Source: VGRW01 sp031396695
GTDB lineage: Bacteria > Myxococcota_A > UBA9160 > SZUA-336
Direction of reading: 5' to 3'
Assembly: GCA_031396695.1 (NCBI GenBank)
Contig: JANNLG010000190.1
Span: 1 to 64,000 of the forward strand
DNA length: 64,000 bases
Shown one piece after another: positions 1 through 7,797 of the stretch. Every line of letters starts with the position of its first letter. The stretch's first letter is position 1. The notes under the pieces are model-generated. The model ran no database searches and was not told where the DNA came from. It worked only from the letters and a program-made list of their open reading frames with translations. Position numbers and translations under genes: made by a program.

Positions 1-396
1 CGCGGCGAGACGGGCGCGCAGAGCGGGATCGTACCGGCGCTCGACGCCGCGCTCGGCGTCGTACACGCGGACGATCCGCTGCGCGCGTACCTGCTCGAGA
101 TGCGCGACTACATGCCGCCGCGCCACAAGGCGTTCATCGCCGCGGTCGAGACCGCTCCGTCGCTGCGCGAGGCGGTGCTGGCCTGCGGCGGCACCGAGCT
201 GCGCGAAGCCTACAACGAGTGCCTGCGCTGGCTCGAGGCGTTCCGCTCGACGCACCTCGACTACGCGGCGCGCTACATCCACCGCCAGAGTCAGGCGTCG
301 GCGTCGAATCCCACGGCCGTGGGCACGGGCGGCACGCCGTTCATGCCGTACCTGCGCAAGCACCGCGACGAGACGCCGCGGGTTCGCATCACGTAG
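1..396 (+). CDS. Indoleamine 2,3-dioxygenase-like protein (C-terminal part)
   Basis: The reading frame is open from the first base, so the 5' part of the gene lies outside the window; 131 residues remain. The fragment carries the IDO-family signatures MRDYMPPRHKAF and GTGGTPFMPYLRK. It also has the histidine in FRSTHLDYAARYI (codon 253-255), which aligns with the proximal heme ligand of IDO. Family members use heme and O2 to open the indole ring of tryptophan, giving N-formylkynurenine. Bacterial homologues may act on other indoles, and the substrate pocket residues are not in view. The 3' end overlaps the end of the convergent lyase gene by 8 bases. Family assignment is firm; substrate is unknown. 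Confidence 0.85.
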   Translation, partial: RGETGAQSGIVPALDAALGVVHADDPLRAYLLEMRDYMPPRHKAFIAAVETAPSLREAVLACGGTELREAYNECLRWLEAFRSTHLDYAARYIHRQSQASASNPTAVGTGGTPFMPYLRKHRDETPRVRIT

Positions 397-1627
397 CGAG
401 CGCGCTCGCAGCGAGCGCTTCGCAGCGCGCCTGGTTCGCGCGCAGACCGCGCAAGCAGCGCGCGTCGAGCAGCGTCAGCGCGTGGGACGCGAGCTCGAGC
501 GCTTCGAACAGGTTCGCGGCCGCCAGACCGTCGAACACGTGCAAGTGCAGCTCCGCGCGTTCGACGGCGGCCTGCACCGTGCGGTCGAGGCCGAGCACCT
601 GCAGCGCGCACGCGATCGCGGTCTCGGGCACGACCGGATTCGCCTTGCCCGCGAAGAAGCTCGAGCCCGCTTGCACGTGCGGCAGATCGAGCTCCGCGAA
701 GCCGCCCTCGGGCCCGGAAAACAGGAGGCGCAGATCCTGGCCGATTTTCGCGAGCGCGTTCGCGACCGCGACCGTCGCGCGCGACACGGTGGCCAGGTCG
801 TCGCCGTTCTGCAGCGCGTCGGGAAGATTTGCGCGGGACGTGAGCGCGCGGCCCTCGAGCTCGGAGAGGATCGGAACGACGCACTCGCGGTAGCGCGGCG
901 GCGCGCCCGCACCGGTGCCGACAACCGTCCCGCCGAGCGCGACCGCGTCGAGTGGCGCGAGCGAGCGTTCGAGCTCGACGCGCGCGCGTGCGAGCAGACG
1001 CGCCCAGCCGAGCACGAGCACGGCCGCCGAGACCGGCAGCGCGTCGCGCAGGCAGGTGCGCGCGAGCGTCGCGATCGGTTCGAGTTCCGCGGCCTTCGCC
1101 TGAAGGCCCGCCAGCGCGCTCTCGAGCGCGGCATCGAGGCGCTGCGCGTGCGCGCGGATCGCGAGCCGCGCGGCGGTGTGGCAGACGTCGGCCGTCGACT
1201 GCGAGGCCGAGACGTGCTCGAGCACACGCACCGGCGCGTAGTCGCCGCGGCGCGCGCCGAGCGCCTCGTTGGCGAGATTCGCGAGCACCTCGTTCAAGTT
1301 CATGTGCACGCCGATCGAGCCGCCGCCGCCGAGCAGATCGACGGGAAACTGGTCGACGTGCGCGCCGTGCTCGAGCGCGAACGTGGCTGCTTCGATGGCC
1401 GAGGCCACGCGCGGCTCGAGCACACCCGCGCGCAGGTTCGCTCTCGACGCCGCGCGCTTCACGCGCGCGAGCGCGCGCAGGTAGGTCGGAGCCTCGCCGA
1501 GCGTGCGGCGCGAGAAGCGCAGGTTCGCGAGCGAGCGCGCCGTGTGGATGCCCCACAGCGCATCGGCCGGGATCGCGAGTTCGCCGAGCGCGTCGCGCTC
1601 GCTGCGCGCGCTCGGACTAGCCGGCAC
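389..1627 (-). CDS. Aspartase/fumarase-superfamily lyase, divergent active site
   Basis: A 412-residue protein from a GTG start that overlaps the stop of the upstream oxygenase gene by 11 bases, so the two are probably translationally coupled. The all-helical aspartase/fumarase superfamily is shown by HMNLNEVLANLANE, GGTVVGTGAG and the flexible-loop motif GSSFFAGKANPVVPE. Family members eliminate fumarate or a similar group from succinyl-type substrates in a tetrameric active site. Two conserved regions are altered. The loop normally reads GSSxMPxKxNP and here lacks the M and P. The QSSNDxxPT region reads QSTADVCHT. The serine, lysine and asparagine of the loop are kept. It is therefore unlikely to be ordinary fumarase, aspartase or argininosuccinate lyase. 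The substrate is unknown. Confidence 0.82.
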   Translation of the reverse strand: MPASPSARSERDALGELAIPADALWGIHTARSLANLRFSRRTLGEAPTYLRALARVKRAASRANLRAGVLEPRVASAIEAATFALEHGAHVDQFPVDLLGGGGSIGVHMNLNEVLANLANEALGARRGDYAPVRVLEHVSASQSTADVCHTAARLAIRAHAQRLDAALESALAGLQAKAAELEPIATLARTCLRDALPVSAAVLVLGWARLLARARVELERSLAPLDAVALGGTVVGTGAGAPPRYRECVVPILSELEGRALTSRANLPDALQNGDDLATVSRATVAVANALAKIGQDLRLLFSGPEGGFAELDLPHVQAGSSFFAGKANPVVPETAIACALQVLGLDRTVQAAVERAELHLHVFDGLAAANLFEALELASHALTLLDARCLRGLRANQARCEALAASALAT

Positions 1628-2408
1628 GGCCGTAGCGCGCCATGCGCAGGAGCGGCGAGCTCACCGTACCGGGCTTGGTGTCGTAGGCGAGCAGCGCGAC
1701 CAGGCGATCGGTCGGCCCGCGCAGGGGGCTCACGCGGTGCACGGAGTTGCGGCCCTCGAAGATGAGCAGCGTGCCCGGGTGCATCGGCAGCCGCACGACC
1801 AGATCCGACTCCCCGCGCAGGACCCGACTCACTTGCGTGTAGTGCTCGTCGCCGCGCGAGCGAATCTTGGGCGCGACCTCGAAGTCGCCGCCCTCCTCGC
1901 AGTCTTCGAGCGCGAGCGAGATCACGAAGTCGGTTTGATCGAAGTGCCACTGAAGCTGATCGCCGTCGCGCATGACGGCGAGGTTCAGCGCACCGAACGG
2001 GTCGGCGTAGCGGAACAGCTTTCCGAAATCGAGCACCACGCCCACGAAGTTCATCAGCGCGTCCGTTTCGTAGAGGCGGCGGATCGGCGACTCGTGCGGG
2101 AACTGGTCGTACGCGACCACGCCCACGTCGTAGCGCGCGAAGTGCTTGCGCGGATGCTCGGCCGGCCACGACGCGTCCGGCAGCTCGAGGTAGGCGGTGC
2201 CCATTCCCCCGCTGCGGTAGGCGAGCTTCGCAAGCGTTCGCGCGTCGGCGAGCGCGAGCGCGAGGCCGCGCGGCGTGAGGAAGCCGGGCAGCTCCGCCGC
2301 GCCCATGCGCGCGACGTCGGCGCGCGCGGCCGCGATCACGGCCCTGCCGCGAGCTGAGTCGAGATCGTGCAGCGGGTAGCGATCGAGGTCGACGAGCTGC
2401 TCGAGCAT
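1617..2408 (-). CDS. Fe(II)/2-oxoglutarate-dependent oxygenase
   Basis: A 263-residue protein with the facial-triad signature HFD (in WHFDQTDFVISLAL), a distal histidine in SVHRVSPL and a following arginine in DRLVALLAYDTKPG that would bind 2-oxoglutarate. The layout resembles the ArpA/BesD-like group, which includes amino-acid halogenases. Halogenases replace the Asp of HxD with Gly; the Asp is present here, so hydroxylation or another oxidation is more likely. The ATG start is preceded by AAGGAG at good spacing. It is first of a two-gene unit with the lyase downstream, which suggests that the two act in sequence on one small molecule, possibly an amino-acid derivative. The substrate is inference only. 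Confidence 0.8.
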   Translation of the reverse strand: MLEQLVDLDRYPLHDLDSARGRAVIAAARADVARMGAAELPGFLTPRGLALALADARTLAKLAYRSGGMGTAYLELPDASWPAEHPRKHFARYDVGVVAYDQFPHESPIRRLYETDALMNFVGVVLDFGKLFRYADPFGALNLAVMRDGDQLQWHFDQTDFVISLALEDCEEGGDFEVAPKIRSRGDEHYTQVSRVLRGESDLVVRLPMHPGTLLIFEGRNSVHRVSPLRGPTDRLVALLAYDTKPGTVSSPLLRMARYGRAG

Positions 2409-2485
2409 GCGCGCTCCTTCGCTAGCCGTAGCGGCGAATCACGGTACCACGTCCACTCGCCTTCCCTCGACCGATTCGTTCGCGG

Positions 2486-2497
2486 TAGAGTCGTGCG
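2486..2497 (+). promoter_or_regulatory. Leaderless-type -10 element (TAGAGT)
   Basis: TAGAGT ends exactly six bases before the ATG of the GH172/DUF2961 gene and no ribosome-binding site lies between. Transcription would start at or next to the A of ATG. No clear -35 hexamer is visible. Confidence 0.5.
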
Positions 2498-3670
2498 ATG
2501 AGCGGAATCGCGGACGTCTCGCAGATCGACCTCTCGCTCGACTCGCGCGCGGTCACGTTCGAGAACCCGACCGGCGCGCGGGGCGCCGGTGGCAGCGCGT
2601 TCGGCGGCCGCAAAGGCGCTCCCATGCGAGAGCTCGCGCCCGGCGAGCGCGTCGTGCTCGCCGACCTCGAGGGGCCCGGCACGATCCGCCACGTGTGGAT
2701 GACGTTCCCGCCCGCGCGCCCGGAGTGGATGCGCGCGCTCGTGCTCGAAGTCTTCTACGACGGCGCGGCGGAGCCGTCGATCTCCGTGCCCTGCCTGGAT
2801 TTCTTCGGGCTGCCGCACGGCCGGCCCGCGCCCTACGTCTCGGCACTGTTCGCTGCGCAGGAGGGGCGCGGCTTCAATGCCTACCTGCCGATCCCATTCC
2901 GGCGCCGGATCCGCGTGGAGGTCACGAACGGCGCGAGCCGCCCGATGTTCCTCTACTACCAGCTCGACTACACACTCGAGCCGAAGCTGTCGGCCGACAC
3001 CGGATTGTTGCACGTGTCGTTCCGGCGCGAGAATCCCACGCGACTCGCACAGGACTTCACGATCGCCGAAGGGCTGCGCGGACCTGGCCGCTTTCTCGGC
3101 TGCAACGTCGGCATCCGGCCGTTGCCCGCAGCGAACTTCGTCTGGTACGGCGAGGGCGAGCTGAAGATCTTCCGCGACGGCGACACCACGCACCCGACGA
3201 TTTGCGGCACCGGACTCGAGGACTACGTCGGCACCGCCTGGGGCATGGGCACGCACTTCGCGCTATACGGCGGCGTGCCGCACGAGGTGCGGCCGCCAGA
3301 GGGGGCGGCGATGCCAGAGTTCACCAGCTTCTACCGCTGGCACGTCCTCGATCCGGTGGTGTTCGCGCGCGACCTGCGCGTGACCATTCAGCAGATCGGC
3401 TACGCCGTCGTGCCGAAGGGCGCCGAGGCGGAGCTGGCGCGCTTCGAGCGCACGAACCCCGCCGCCGGCGCCGGTTGGCTGCGCAACAACCCGGCCGTCG
3501 CCGTGCACGGCCTGGCAGAGCGCGTCGACGACTACTGCGCGACCGCCTACGTGTACTGTCGCGACGCGCAGCCCGTGCCGCGGCTCGACCTGGCGGTCGC
3601 CACCGCCGACATCGAGCGCCGCCCGTACGAAGCGAGGTCGCAGACGGAACAGATGCTCGGCGTGGTGTGA
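2498..3670 (+). CDS. DUF2961/GH172-family glycoside hydrolase-like protein
   Basis: A 390-residue protein of the DUF2961 family, now glycoside hydrolase family 172, whose studied members cleave fructofuranosides or D-arabinofuranosides. Family features are ENPTGARGAGG near the N-terminus, the segment around LDFFG, and GTGLEDYVG near residue 240, where the conserved acidic residues of the family lie. No signal peptide is visible, so a cytoplasmic location is likely. It is cotranscribed with a class III CoA-transferase whose ATG overlaps its TGA by one base. That pairing is unusual for a polysaccharide enzyme, so the actual substrate is open. Confidence 0.8.
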   Translation: MSGIADVSQIDLSLDSRAVTFENPTGARGAGGSAFGGRKGAPMRELAPGERVVLADLEGPGTIRHVWMTFPPARPEWMRALVLEVFYDGAAEPSISVPCLDFFGLPHGRPAPYVSALFAAQEGRGFNAYLPIPFRRRIRVEVTNGASRPMFLYYQLDYTLEPKLSADTGLLHVSFRRENPTRLAQDFTIAEGLRGPGRFLGCNVGIRPLPAANFVWYGEGELKIFRDGDTTHPTICGTGLEDYVGTAWGMGTHFALYGGVPHEVRPPEGAAMPEFTSFYRWHVLDPVVFARDLRVTIQQIGYAVVPKGAEAELARFERTNPAAGAGWLRNNPAVAVHGLAERVDDYCATAYVYCRDAQPVPRLDLAVATADIERRPYEARSQTEQMLGVV

Positions 3671-4899
3671 TGGAGAAACTCGAGTTTTTCGCAGAGGCGC
3701 GCTCGGATCTCACCGGCCCTCTCGCTGGCCTGCGGGTGCTCGAGGCCGCCACCACCTGGGCGGGGCCGTTCTGCGCCGCGTTGCTCGGCGATTTCGGCGC
3801 GGACGTGATCAAGGTCGAGCTTCCCGGCGGAGAGGTCGCACGCCGCCTGCCGCCCTTCCTGCCCGGTCACGATCGTCCGATCTCGGCGTTCAACGCGACG
3901 GTGAACCGGAACAAGCGCAGCTTGACGCTCGACCTGCGTCAGGCGGCGGGCCGCGACGTGTTCCTGCGCGTGGCCGCGACTTGCGACTTCGTGGTCGAGA
4001 ATTTCCGCCCGGGAACGCTCGCGGGCTGGGGGATCGGCTACACCGACGTGCGTCGCGTCCGACCGGACGTCATCTACGTCTCGGTCTCGGGCTTCGGCCA
4101 GTTCGGCCCCGATCACGACCGCGCCGGCTACGACCCGATCGCGCAGGCGCGCTCCGGCTACATGTCGTTGAACGGAAGTCCGGACGGCGACCCGATGAAG
4201 TCCGGGACCTGGCTCGCCGACGACCTCGGGGGAATGCACGCGGCGCTCGCCGCGCTCGCGGCGCACGCGCACCGTGCCAGAACGGGCGAGGGGCAGCACA
4301 TCGACGTCGCGCTGCTCGACGGGCTGCTCGCCACCTCGAACGCGAACCCGACGCTCGGGGCGCTCGACGTTCCGCTCGAGCGCTGGGGCAACGAGTTCAG
4401 CTTCTGCGGTCCCGCGAGCGCATTCCGCTGCCGCGACGGTTGGATCTATCTGGGTGTTCTGCTCGACTCGCACTGGAAGGTGCTCGCGCGCTTGATGGGC
4501 CGGCCCGAGCTCGCCGACGATCCCGAGTTCGCGGTCACCGCGAAGCGCGTCGCCAATCGCGCCGAGGCGAACCGCCTGGTTTCGGAGTTCTGCGCCGGGC
4601 GTTCCGCGGCCGAGGTCGAGCGCGAGTGCGCGGCCGCCGGCCTGACCGCGGGCGCGGTGCGCAGCTACGCGGAGTCCGCGCGCGACCCTCAGGTGCAAGC
4701 GCGCGACATGCTGCAGAACGTCGTGCAGGAGGACGGCAAGCTCGCGCCGATCATCGGGCCCGCCGCGAAGTTCTCGCGCACGCCGGTGAAGGTGCGACGC
4801 GGTGCGCCCGCGCTCGGCGCGCACACCGACGAGATCCTGGCCGAGGTCGGGATCGACGCCGATGCGCGCGCGAAGCTGCGGGACGCGGGGATCGTCTAG
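3670..4899 (+). CDS. Class III (CaiB/BaiF) acyl-CoA transferase
   Basis: A 409-residue protein with the family III CoA-transferase hallmarks. These are an N-terminal GLRVLEAATTWAGPF and FGADVIKVE segment, RNKRSLTLDLR, the NFRPGTLAGWG and GYDPIAQARSG motifs, and the catalytic-Asp region GEGQHIDVALLDG. Enzymes of this family move CoA between carboxylic acids (carnitine, formate/oxalate, bile acids, aromatic succinates) in the cytoplasm. The substrate cannot be read from sequence. Its start codon overlaps the stop of the DUF2961 gene (TGATG), so the two are translationally coupled. The 3' end overlaps the convergent small membrane gene by 4 bases. Confidence 0.9.
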   Translation: MEKLEFFAEARSDLTGPLAGLRVLEAATTWAGPFCAALLGDFGADVIKVELPGGEVARRLPPFLPGHDRPISAFNATVNRNKRSLTLDLRQAAGRDVFLRVAATCDFVVENFRPGTLAGWGIGYTDVRRVRPDVIYVSVSGFGQFGPDHDRAGYDPIAQARSGYMSLNGSPDGDPMKSGTWLADDLGGMHAALAALAAHAHRARTGEGQHIDVALLDGLLATSNANPTLGALDVPLERWGNEFSFCGPASAFRCRDGWIYLGVLLDSHWKVLARLMGRPELADDPEFAVTAKRVANRAEANRLVSEFCAGRSAAEVERECAAAGLTAGAVRSYAESARDPQVQARDMLQNVVQEDGKLAPIIGPAAKFSRTPVKVRRGAPALGAHTDEILAEVGIDADARAKLRDAGIV

Positions 4900-5234
4900 A
4901 CGGCGCGCGCCTGGGTCGGCCGCGCCGCGCTCCGGGCCTGCGATCGCGAAGCGAGCTCGCGGTGGATCAGGTAGGCGAGCGGTGCGATCGAGCCGACCAA
5001 CAACGTGGCGACCGCGTAGGGCAGCCACGGGAGCCCGCGCTCGCGCGCGTCGCGCCACACGAAACCCAACACGATCGTCAGCGCGATCACGAGATCGGCG
5101 AAGACCTGAATCGTGGCGAGGTTCGCGGAGTGCGCCGCGAAGAAGGCAACGGGCCCCATCTGCGCAAGCGCCGCCACCGAGAAGAGCGTGAATACGGCAA
5201 GTAGCGTTCCGAGAGCGATGACTTTGGCGTTCAT
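4896..5234 (-). CDS. Small inner-membrane protein, DUF2834-like
   Basis: A 112-residue protein with three hydrophobic helices (about residues 3-24, 33-55 and 68-90) separated by WRDARERGLPW, and a basic C-terminus. The layout resembles DUF2834 membrane proteins, which have no assigned function. The chosen ATG follows a near-perfect AAGGAGG at 5241-5248; an in-frame start further upstream lacks such a site. A sigma-54 promoter candidate lies just upstream and points into this gene, back to back with the kinase/regulator operon. It is therefore a likely member of that regulon and possibly linked to the signal sensed. That link is inferred from the promoter. Confidence 0.75.
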   Translation of the reverse strand: MNAKVIALGTLLAVFTLFSVAALAQMGPVAFFAAHSANLATIQVFADLVIALTIVLGFVWRDARERGLPWLPYAVATLLVGSIAPLAYLIHRELASRSQARSAARPTQARAV

Positions 5235-5262
5235 GATTGAACCTCCTTGTGCGGAACGCATG

Positions 5263-5278
5263 AGCAAGGCGCGTGCCC
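5263..5278 (-). promoter_or_regulatory. Sigma-54 (-24/-12) promoter for the small membrane gene
   Basis: On the minus strand this reads GGGCACG-CGCC-TTGCT, one base from the RpoN consensus TGGCACG-N4-TTGCW, with correct spacing. A start about 12 bases past the -12 GC (near 5252) would leave a leader of about 18 bases carrying the AAGGAGG site, which fits well. Confidence 0.72.
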
Positions 5279-5296
5279 GCTTCGCGCGCGAAGCGG
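5277..5296. promoter_or_regulatory. Perfect 20-bp palindrome, possible activator site
   Basis: CCGCTTCGCG followed by its exact complement. It lies between the two divergent sigma-54 promoters, about 115 bases upstream of the rightward one, a normal enhancer distance for an NtrC-type activator. It also abuts the -24 element of the leftward promoter. It could instead form an RNA hairpin, but it lies outside both predicted transcripts. Confidence 0.5.
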
Positions 5297-5338
5297 AGCG
5301 GTCCGCGTCAAAGCGAGTGTCGCGCAGCCGCCACGGGT

Positions 5339-5354
5339 GTTGCGGCGCTGCAAC
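5339..5354. promoter_or_regulatory. Imperfect inverted repeat, possible second activator site
   Basis: GTTGC and GCAAC arms around a six-base centre (14 of 16 positions symmetric). It sits about 55 bases upstream of the rightward -24 element and 60 bases upstream of the leftward one, within enhancer range for both. Its sequence does not match the 20-bp palindrome closely. Confidence 0.35.
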
Positions 5355-5393
5355 GCTTCGTCCCGCGCCGCGCGCCGCCGGCGCACGCGCGTC

Positions 5394-5408
5394 GGGCACG
5401 GGCCTTGC
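5394..5408 (+). promoter_or_regulatory. Sigma-54 (-24/-12) promoter for the kinase/regulator operon
   Basis: GGGCACG-GGCC-TTGC matches the RpoN consensus TGGCACG-N4-TTGC except for the first T, with exact spacing. Transcription would start near 5420, about 30 bases before the kinase ATG. Its -24 half is identical to that of the divergent promoter at 5263-5278. Confidence 0.72.
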
Positions 5409-5449
5409 GACGTGCGCTGCTAAGATCGCGCGTGCGGCTGGAGAAACGG

Positions 5450-6427
5450 ATGGTGACTCGGCGCTGGGATGTGGTTGGCGGGCTCGCGGGCCTGGCGCTC
5501 GGCGCGCTCGACACCGCGTTCCTGCTGGCTTCCGGTGTCGAGATGACCGTGGGCGGGCGCAGCGCGACGCTCGCGGTGATCGTGACCTTCGCTTCGAGCT
5601 CCGGACTGCTGGGCTTCCTGATCGGGCGCCTGGTCCGTGCGCGCGCGCAGGCGCGCGCGGACGCCGACACCATCGCGCGTCAGCTCGCCGAGCTCGAAGC
5701 GACCCACGCAGCGCGGCTGCAGAACGAGAAGCTCGCCTCGCTCGGCCGGCTCGCGGCGGGCATCGCGCACGAGGTGCGCAACCCGCTCGGCGTGATCCGC
5801 GCCTCCGCGACGATGGTGCAGGAGAGCTTCGACCCCGCCGACGAGGCCTACCGCGCCTGCCAGTTCATTCGCGAGGAGACCGATCGGCTCGACGGATTGG
5901 TGAAGTCGCTGCTCGGTTTTGCACGGCCGACCGAGCTGCGCGCCTCGAGCTGCTCGGTCGAGAAGCTCTTCGACCGCGTGCTGCACCTCGCCGACGCCTC
6001 CCTGCGCGAGCGCGGCATCGAGGCGCGGCGCGAGGTCGACGTCAACCTGGGCGAGCTGCGCGGCGATCCGGATCTGCTCGCGCAGATGCTGCTCGACCTG
6101 GTCACCAACGCGATCGAGGCCATGGAGCAGGTGGGGCCGATCGAGCTGCGCGCGCACGCCGCGGGCGACGAGGCGCTGCTCGAAGTCGCGGACGCGGGGC
6201 CCGGCATCGCGCGAGCGGATGCGCAGCGGATCTTCGAGCCGTTCCACACCACCAAGCCGCGCGGCACGGGGCTCGGGCTGGCGATGGCGCGGCGCATCGC
6301 GGTCGCGCACGGGGGCTCGCTCGAGGCGGTCGAGCGGCGCGGCGCGGGCCCGGACTTCGCGGGCGCCTGTCTGCGCGCGCGCTTGCCGCTCGCGGGGCCA
6401 GCCGCGCGCGAGCGGATCCTGGTGTGA
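5450..6427 (+). CDS. Sensor histidine kinase (NtrB/AtoS type)
   Basis: A 325-residue membrane sensor. Two hydrophobic helices (about residues 8-28 and 40-63) enclose only a short loop, so there is no large periplasmic sensing domain. A coiled segment leads into the HisKA motif AGIAHEVRNPLG with His107. The ATPase domain has an N-box (LLDLVTNAIEAM), G1 (DAGPGIA) and the F/G2 boxes (FEPFHTTKPRGTGLGLAMA). It should phosphorylate the regulator encoded next, whose GTG overlaps its stop (GTGA). The ATG at 5450 is preceded by GGAG at six bases; a GTG at 5432 is the alternative. The signal may be sensed in the membrane, possibly through the divergently encoded small membrane protein (inference). Confidence 0.9.
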   Translation: MVTRRWDVVGGLAGLALGALDTAFLLASGVEMTVGGRSATLAVIVTFASSSGLLGFLIGRLVRARAQARADADTIARQLAELEATHAARLQNEKLASLGRLAAGIAHEVRNPLGVIRASATMVQESFDPADEAYRACQFIREETDRLDGLVKSLLGFARPTELRASSCSVEKLFDRVLHLADASLRERGIEARREVDVNLGELRGDPDLLAQMLLDLVTNAIEAMEQVGPIELRAHAAGDEALLEVADAGPGIARADAQRIFEPFHTTKPRGTGLGLAMARRIAVAHGGSLEAVERRGAGPDFAGACLRARLPLAGPAARERILV

Positions 6428-7785
6428 ACGCGCGCGTCGCCGTGCTCGACGACGAGGCGCGCATGGCCGAGGTGGTGGCGATGCTGTTGCGCCGCGAGGG
6501 CCTGGACGCGCGCGCTTTCACCGACTCATCTGCGCTGCTGGAGGCGCTCGAGCGCGATCCCGTCGACTGCCTCGTCACCGATCTGCGTATGCCGGGCGCC
6601 GACGGACTCGAGGTGCTGCGCCGCGCGCGCGCGCACGATCCGGAGCTGCCGGTGATCCTGATGACGGCGTACGCGACCGTGCCCACCGCGCTCGCGGCCA
6701 TGCGCGAAGGCGCCTTCGACTACGTGCAGAAGCCGTTCGAGAACGAGGAGCTGATCGCGCTCGTGCGCCGGGCGCTGGACGTGACGCGCCTGTCGCGCGA
6801 GAACCGCTTCCTGCGCGCGGAGCTGCGCCAGCGTTTCGCGCTCGACGGCGTGGTGGCGGAGAGCGCGGGCATGCGAGCCGTGCTCGAACTGGTGCGGCGC
6901 GCCGCGCGCGGACGCGCGACGGTGCTCGTGACCGGCGAGTCCGGCACGGGCAAGGAGTTGGTCGCGCGCGCGCTGCACTACCACTCCGAGCGCGTCGGCG
7001 GTCCGTTCGTGGCCGCGAACTGCCGCGCCTTCGCCGCGGGCGTGCTCGAGTCGGAGCTGTTCGGTCACGAGCGCGGCGCGTTCACCGGCGCCGAGCGCGC
7101 GCGCCCCGGCCTGTTCGAGCGCGCGCAGGGCGGCACCGTGTTCCTCGACGAGATCGGCGACGTCGATCTCGATTTCCAGGCCAAGCTTCTGCGCGTGTTG
7201 CAGGAGCGGCGCGTGCGCCGCGTGGGCGGCGACGACGAGCGCGAGCTCGACGTGCGCGTCGTGGCCGCAACCAATCGCGAGCTGCGCGCGGAGGTCGAAG
7301 CCGGGCGCTTCCGCGAGGATCTCTACTTCCGGCTCGCGGTCGTGCCGATCGCGATTCCGCCGCTGCGCGAGCGGCGCGAGGACGTGCTGCCGCTCGCGCG
7401 CCGGTTCCTGGCGCTCGCGAACGCGGAGCTCGGTCGCACGATTCGCGGCTTCAAGCCCGAGGTCGAGCGCTGGCTGACCGCGCACGCCTGGCCGGGCAAC
7501 GTGCGCGAGCTCGAGAACGCGATCGAGCGGGGGGTGGTGCTGGCGCGGGGCGAAGAGCTCGAGATTGCGGACATTGCGCTGGAAGTGGGCGCCATCGGCG
7601 TTGGCCAGCCGCTCTCCGAGGGGGGAGCAGGCGAGAGTCTGCAGGGCTTCCTCGAGCAGGCTGCGGCCGAGCGCATTCGCCGGGCGCTCAGCGACGCGAA
7701 CGGCGTGAAGGCCGAAGCCGCGCGCCGGCTCGCGATCGACCGCACGACGCTGTACCGGCTGATGCGCCGCTACGGCGTGGAGTGA
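6424..7785 (+). CDS. NtrC-family sigma-54-dependent response regulator
   Basis: A 453-residue three-domain activator. Residues 1-115 form a receiver with the phospho-acceptor Asp53 (VTDLRMPG) and the KPF lysine. Residues of about 140-370 form an AAA+ domain with Walker A GESGTGKE, the sigma-54 contact loop GAFTGA, Walker B GGTVFLDEIGD and arginine-finger region FREDLYFRL. The C-terminus is a Fis-type helix-turn-helix (AARRLAIDRTTLYRLMRRYG). It starts at a GTG overlapping the kinase stop by four bases. Because its own operon and the divergent gene both have sigma-54 promoter candidates, it is probably autoregulatory. Confidence 0.95.
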   Translation: MNARVAVLDDEARMAEVVAMLLRREGLDARAFTDSSALLEALERDPVDCLVTDLRMPGADGLEVLRRARAHDPELPVILMTAYATVPTALAAMREGAFDYVQKPFENEELIALVRRALDVTRLSRENRFLRAELRQRFALDGVVAESAGMRAVLELVRRAARGRATVLVTGESGTGKELVARALHYHSERVGGPFVAANCRAFAAGVLESELFGHERGAFTGAERARPGLFERAQGGTVFLDEIGDVDLDFQAKLLRVLQERRVRRVGGDDERELDVRVVAATNRELRAEVEAGRFREDLYFRLAVVPIAIPPLRERREDVLPLARRFLALANAELGRTIRGFKPEVERWLTAHAWPGNVRELENAIERGVVLARGEELEIADIALEVGAIGVGQPLSEGGAGESLQGFLEQAAAERIRRALSDANGVKAEAARRLAIDRTTLYRLMRRYGVE

Positions 7786-7797
7786 CGCGGCGCGCGC

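Noticed and set aside
1617..2408. BesD-type amino-acid halogenase
   Set aside because: The metal-binding motif is HFD with its aspartate; halogenases have Gly or Ala there.
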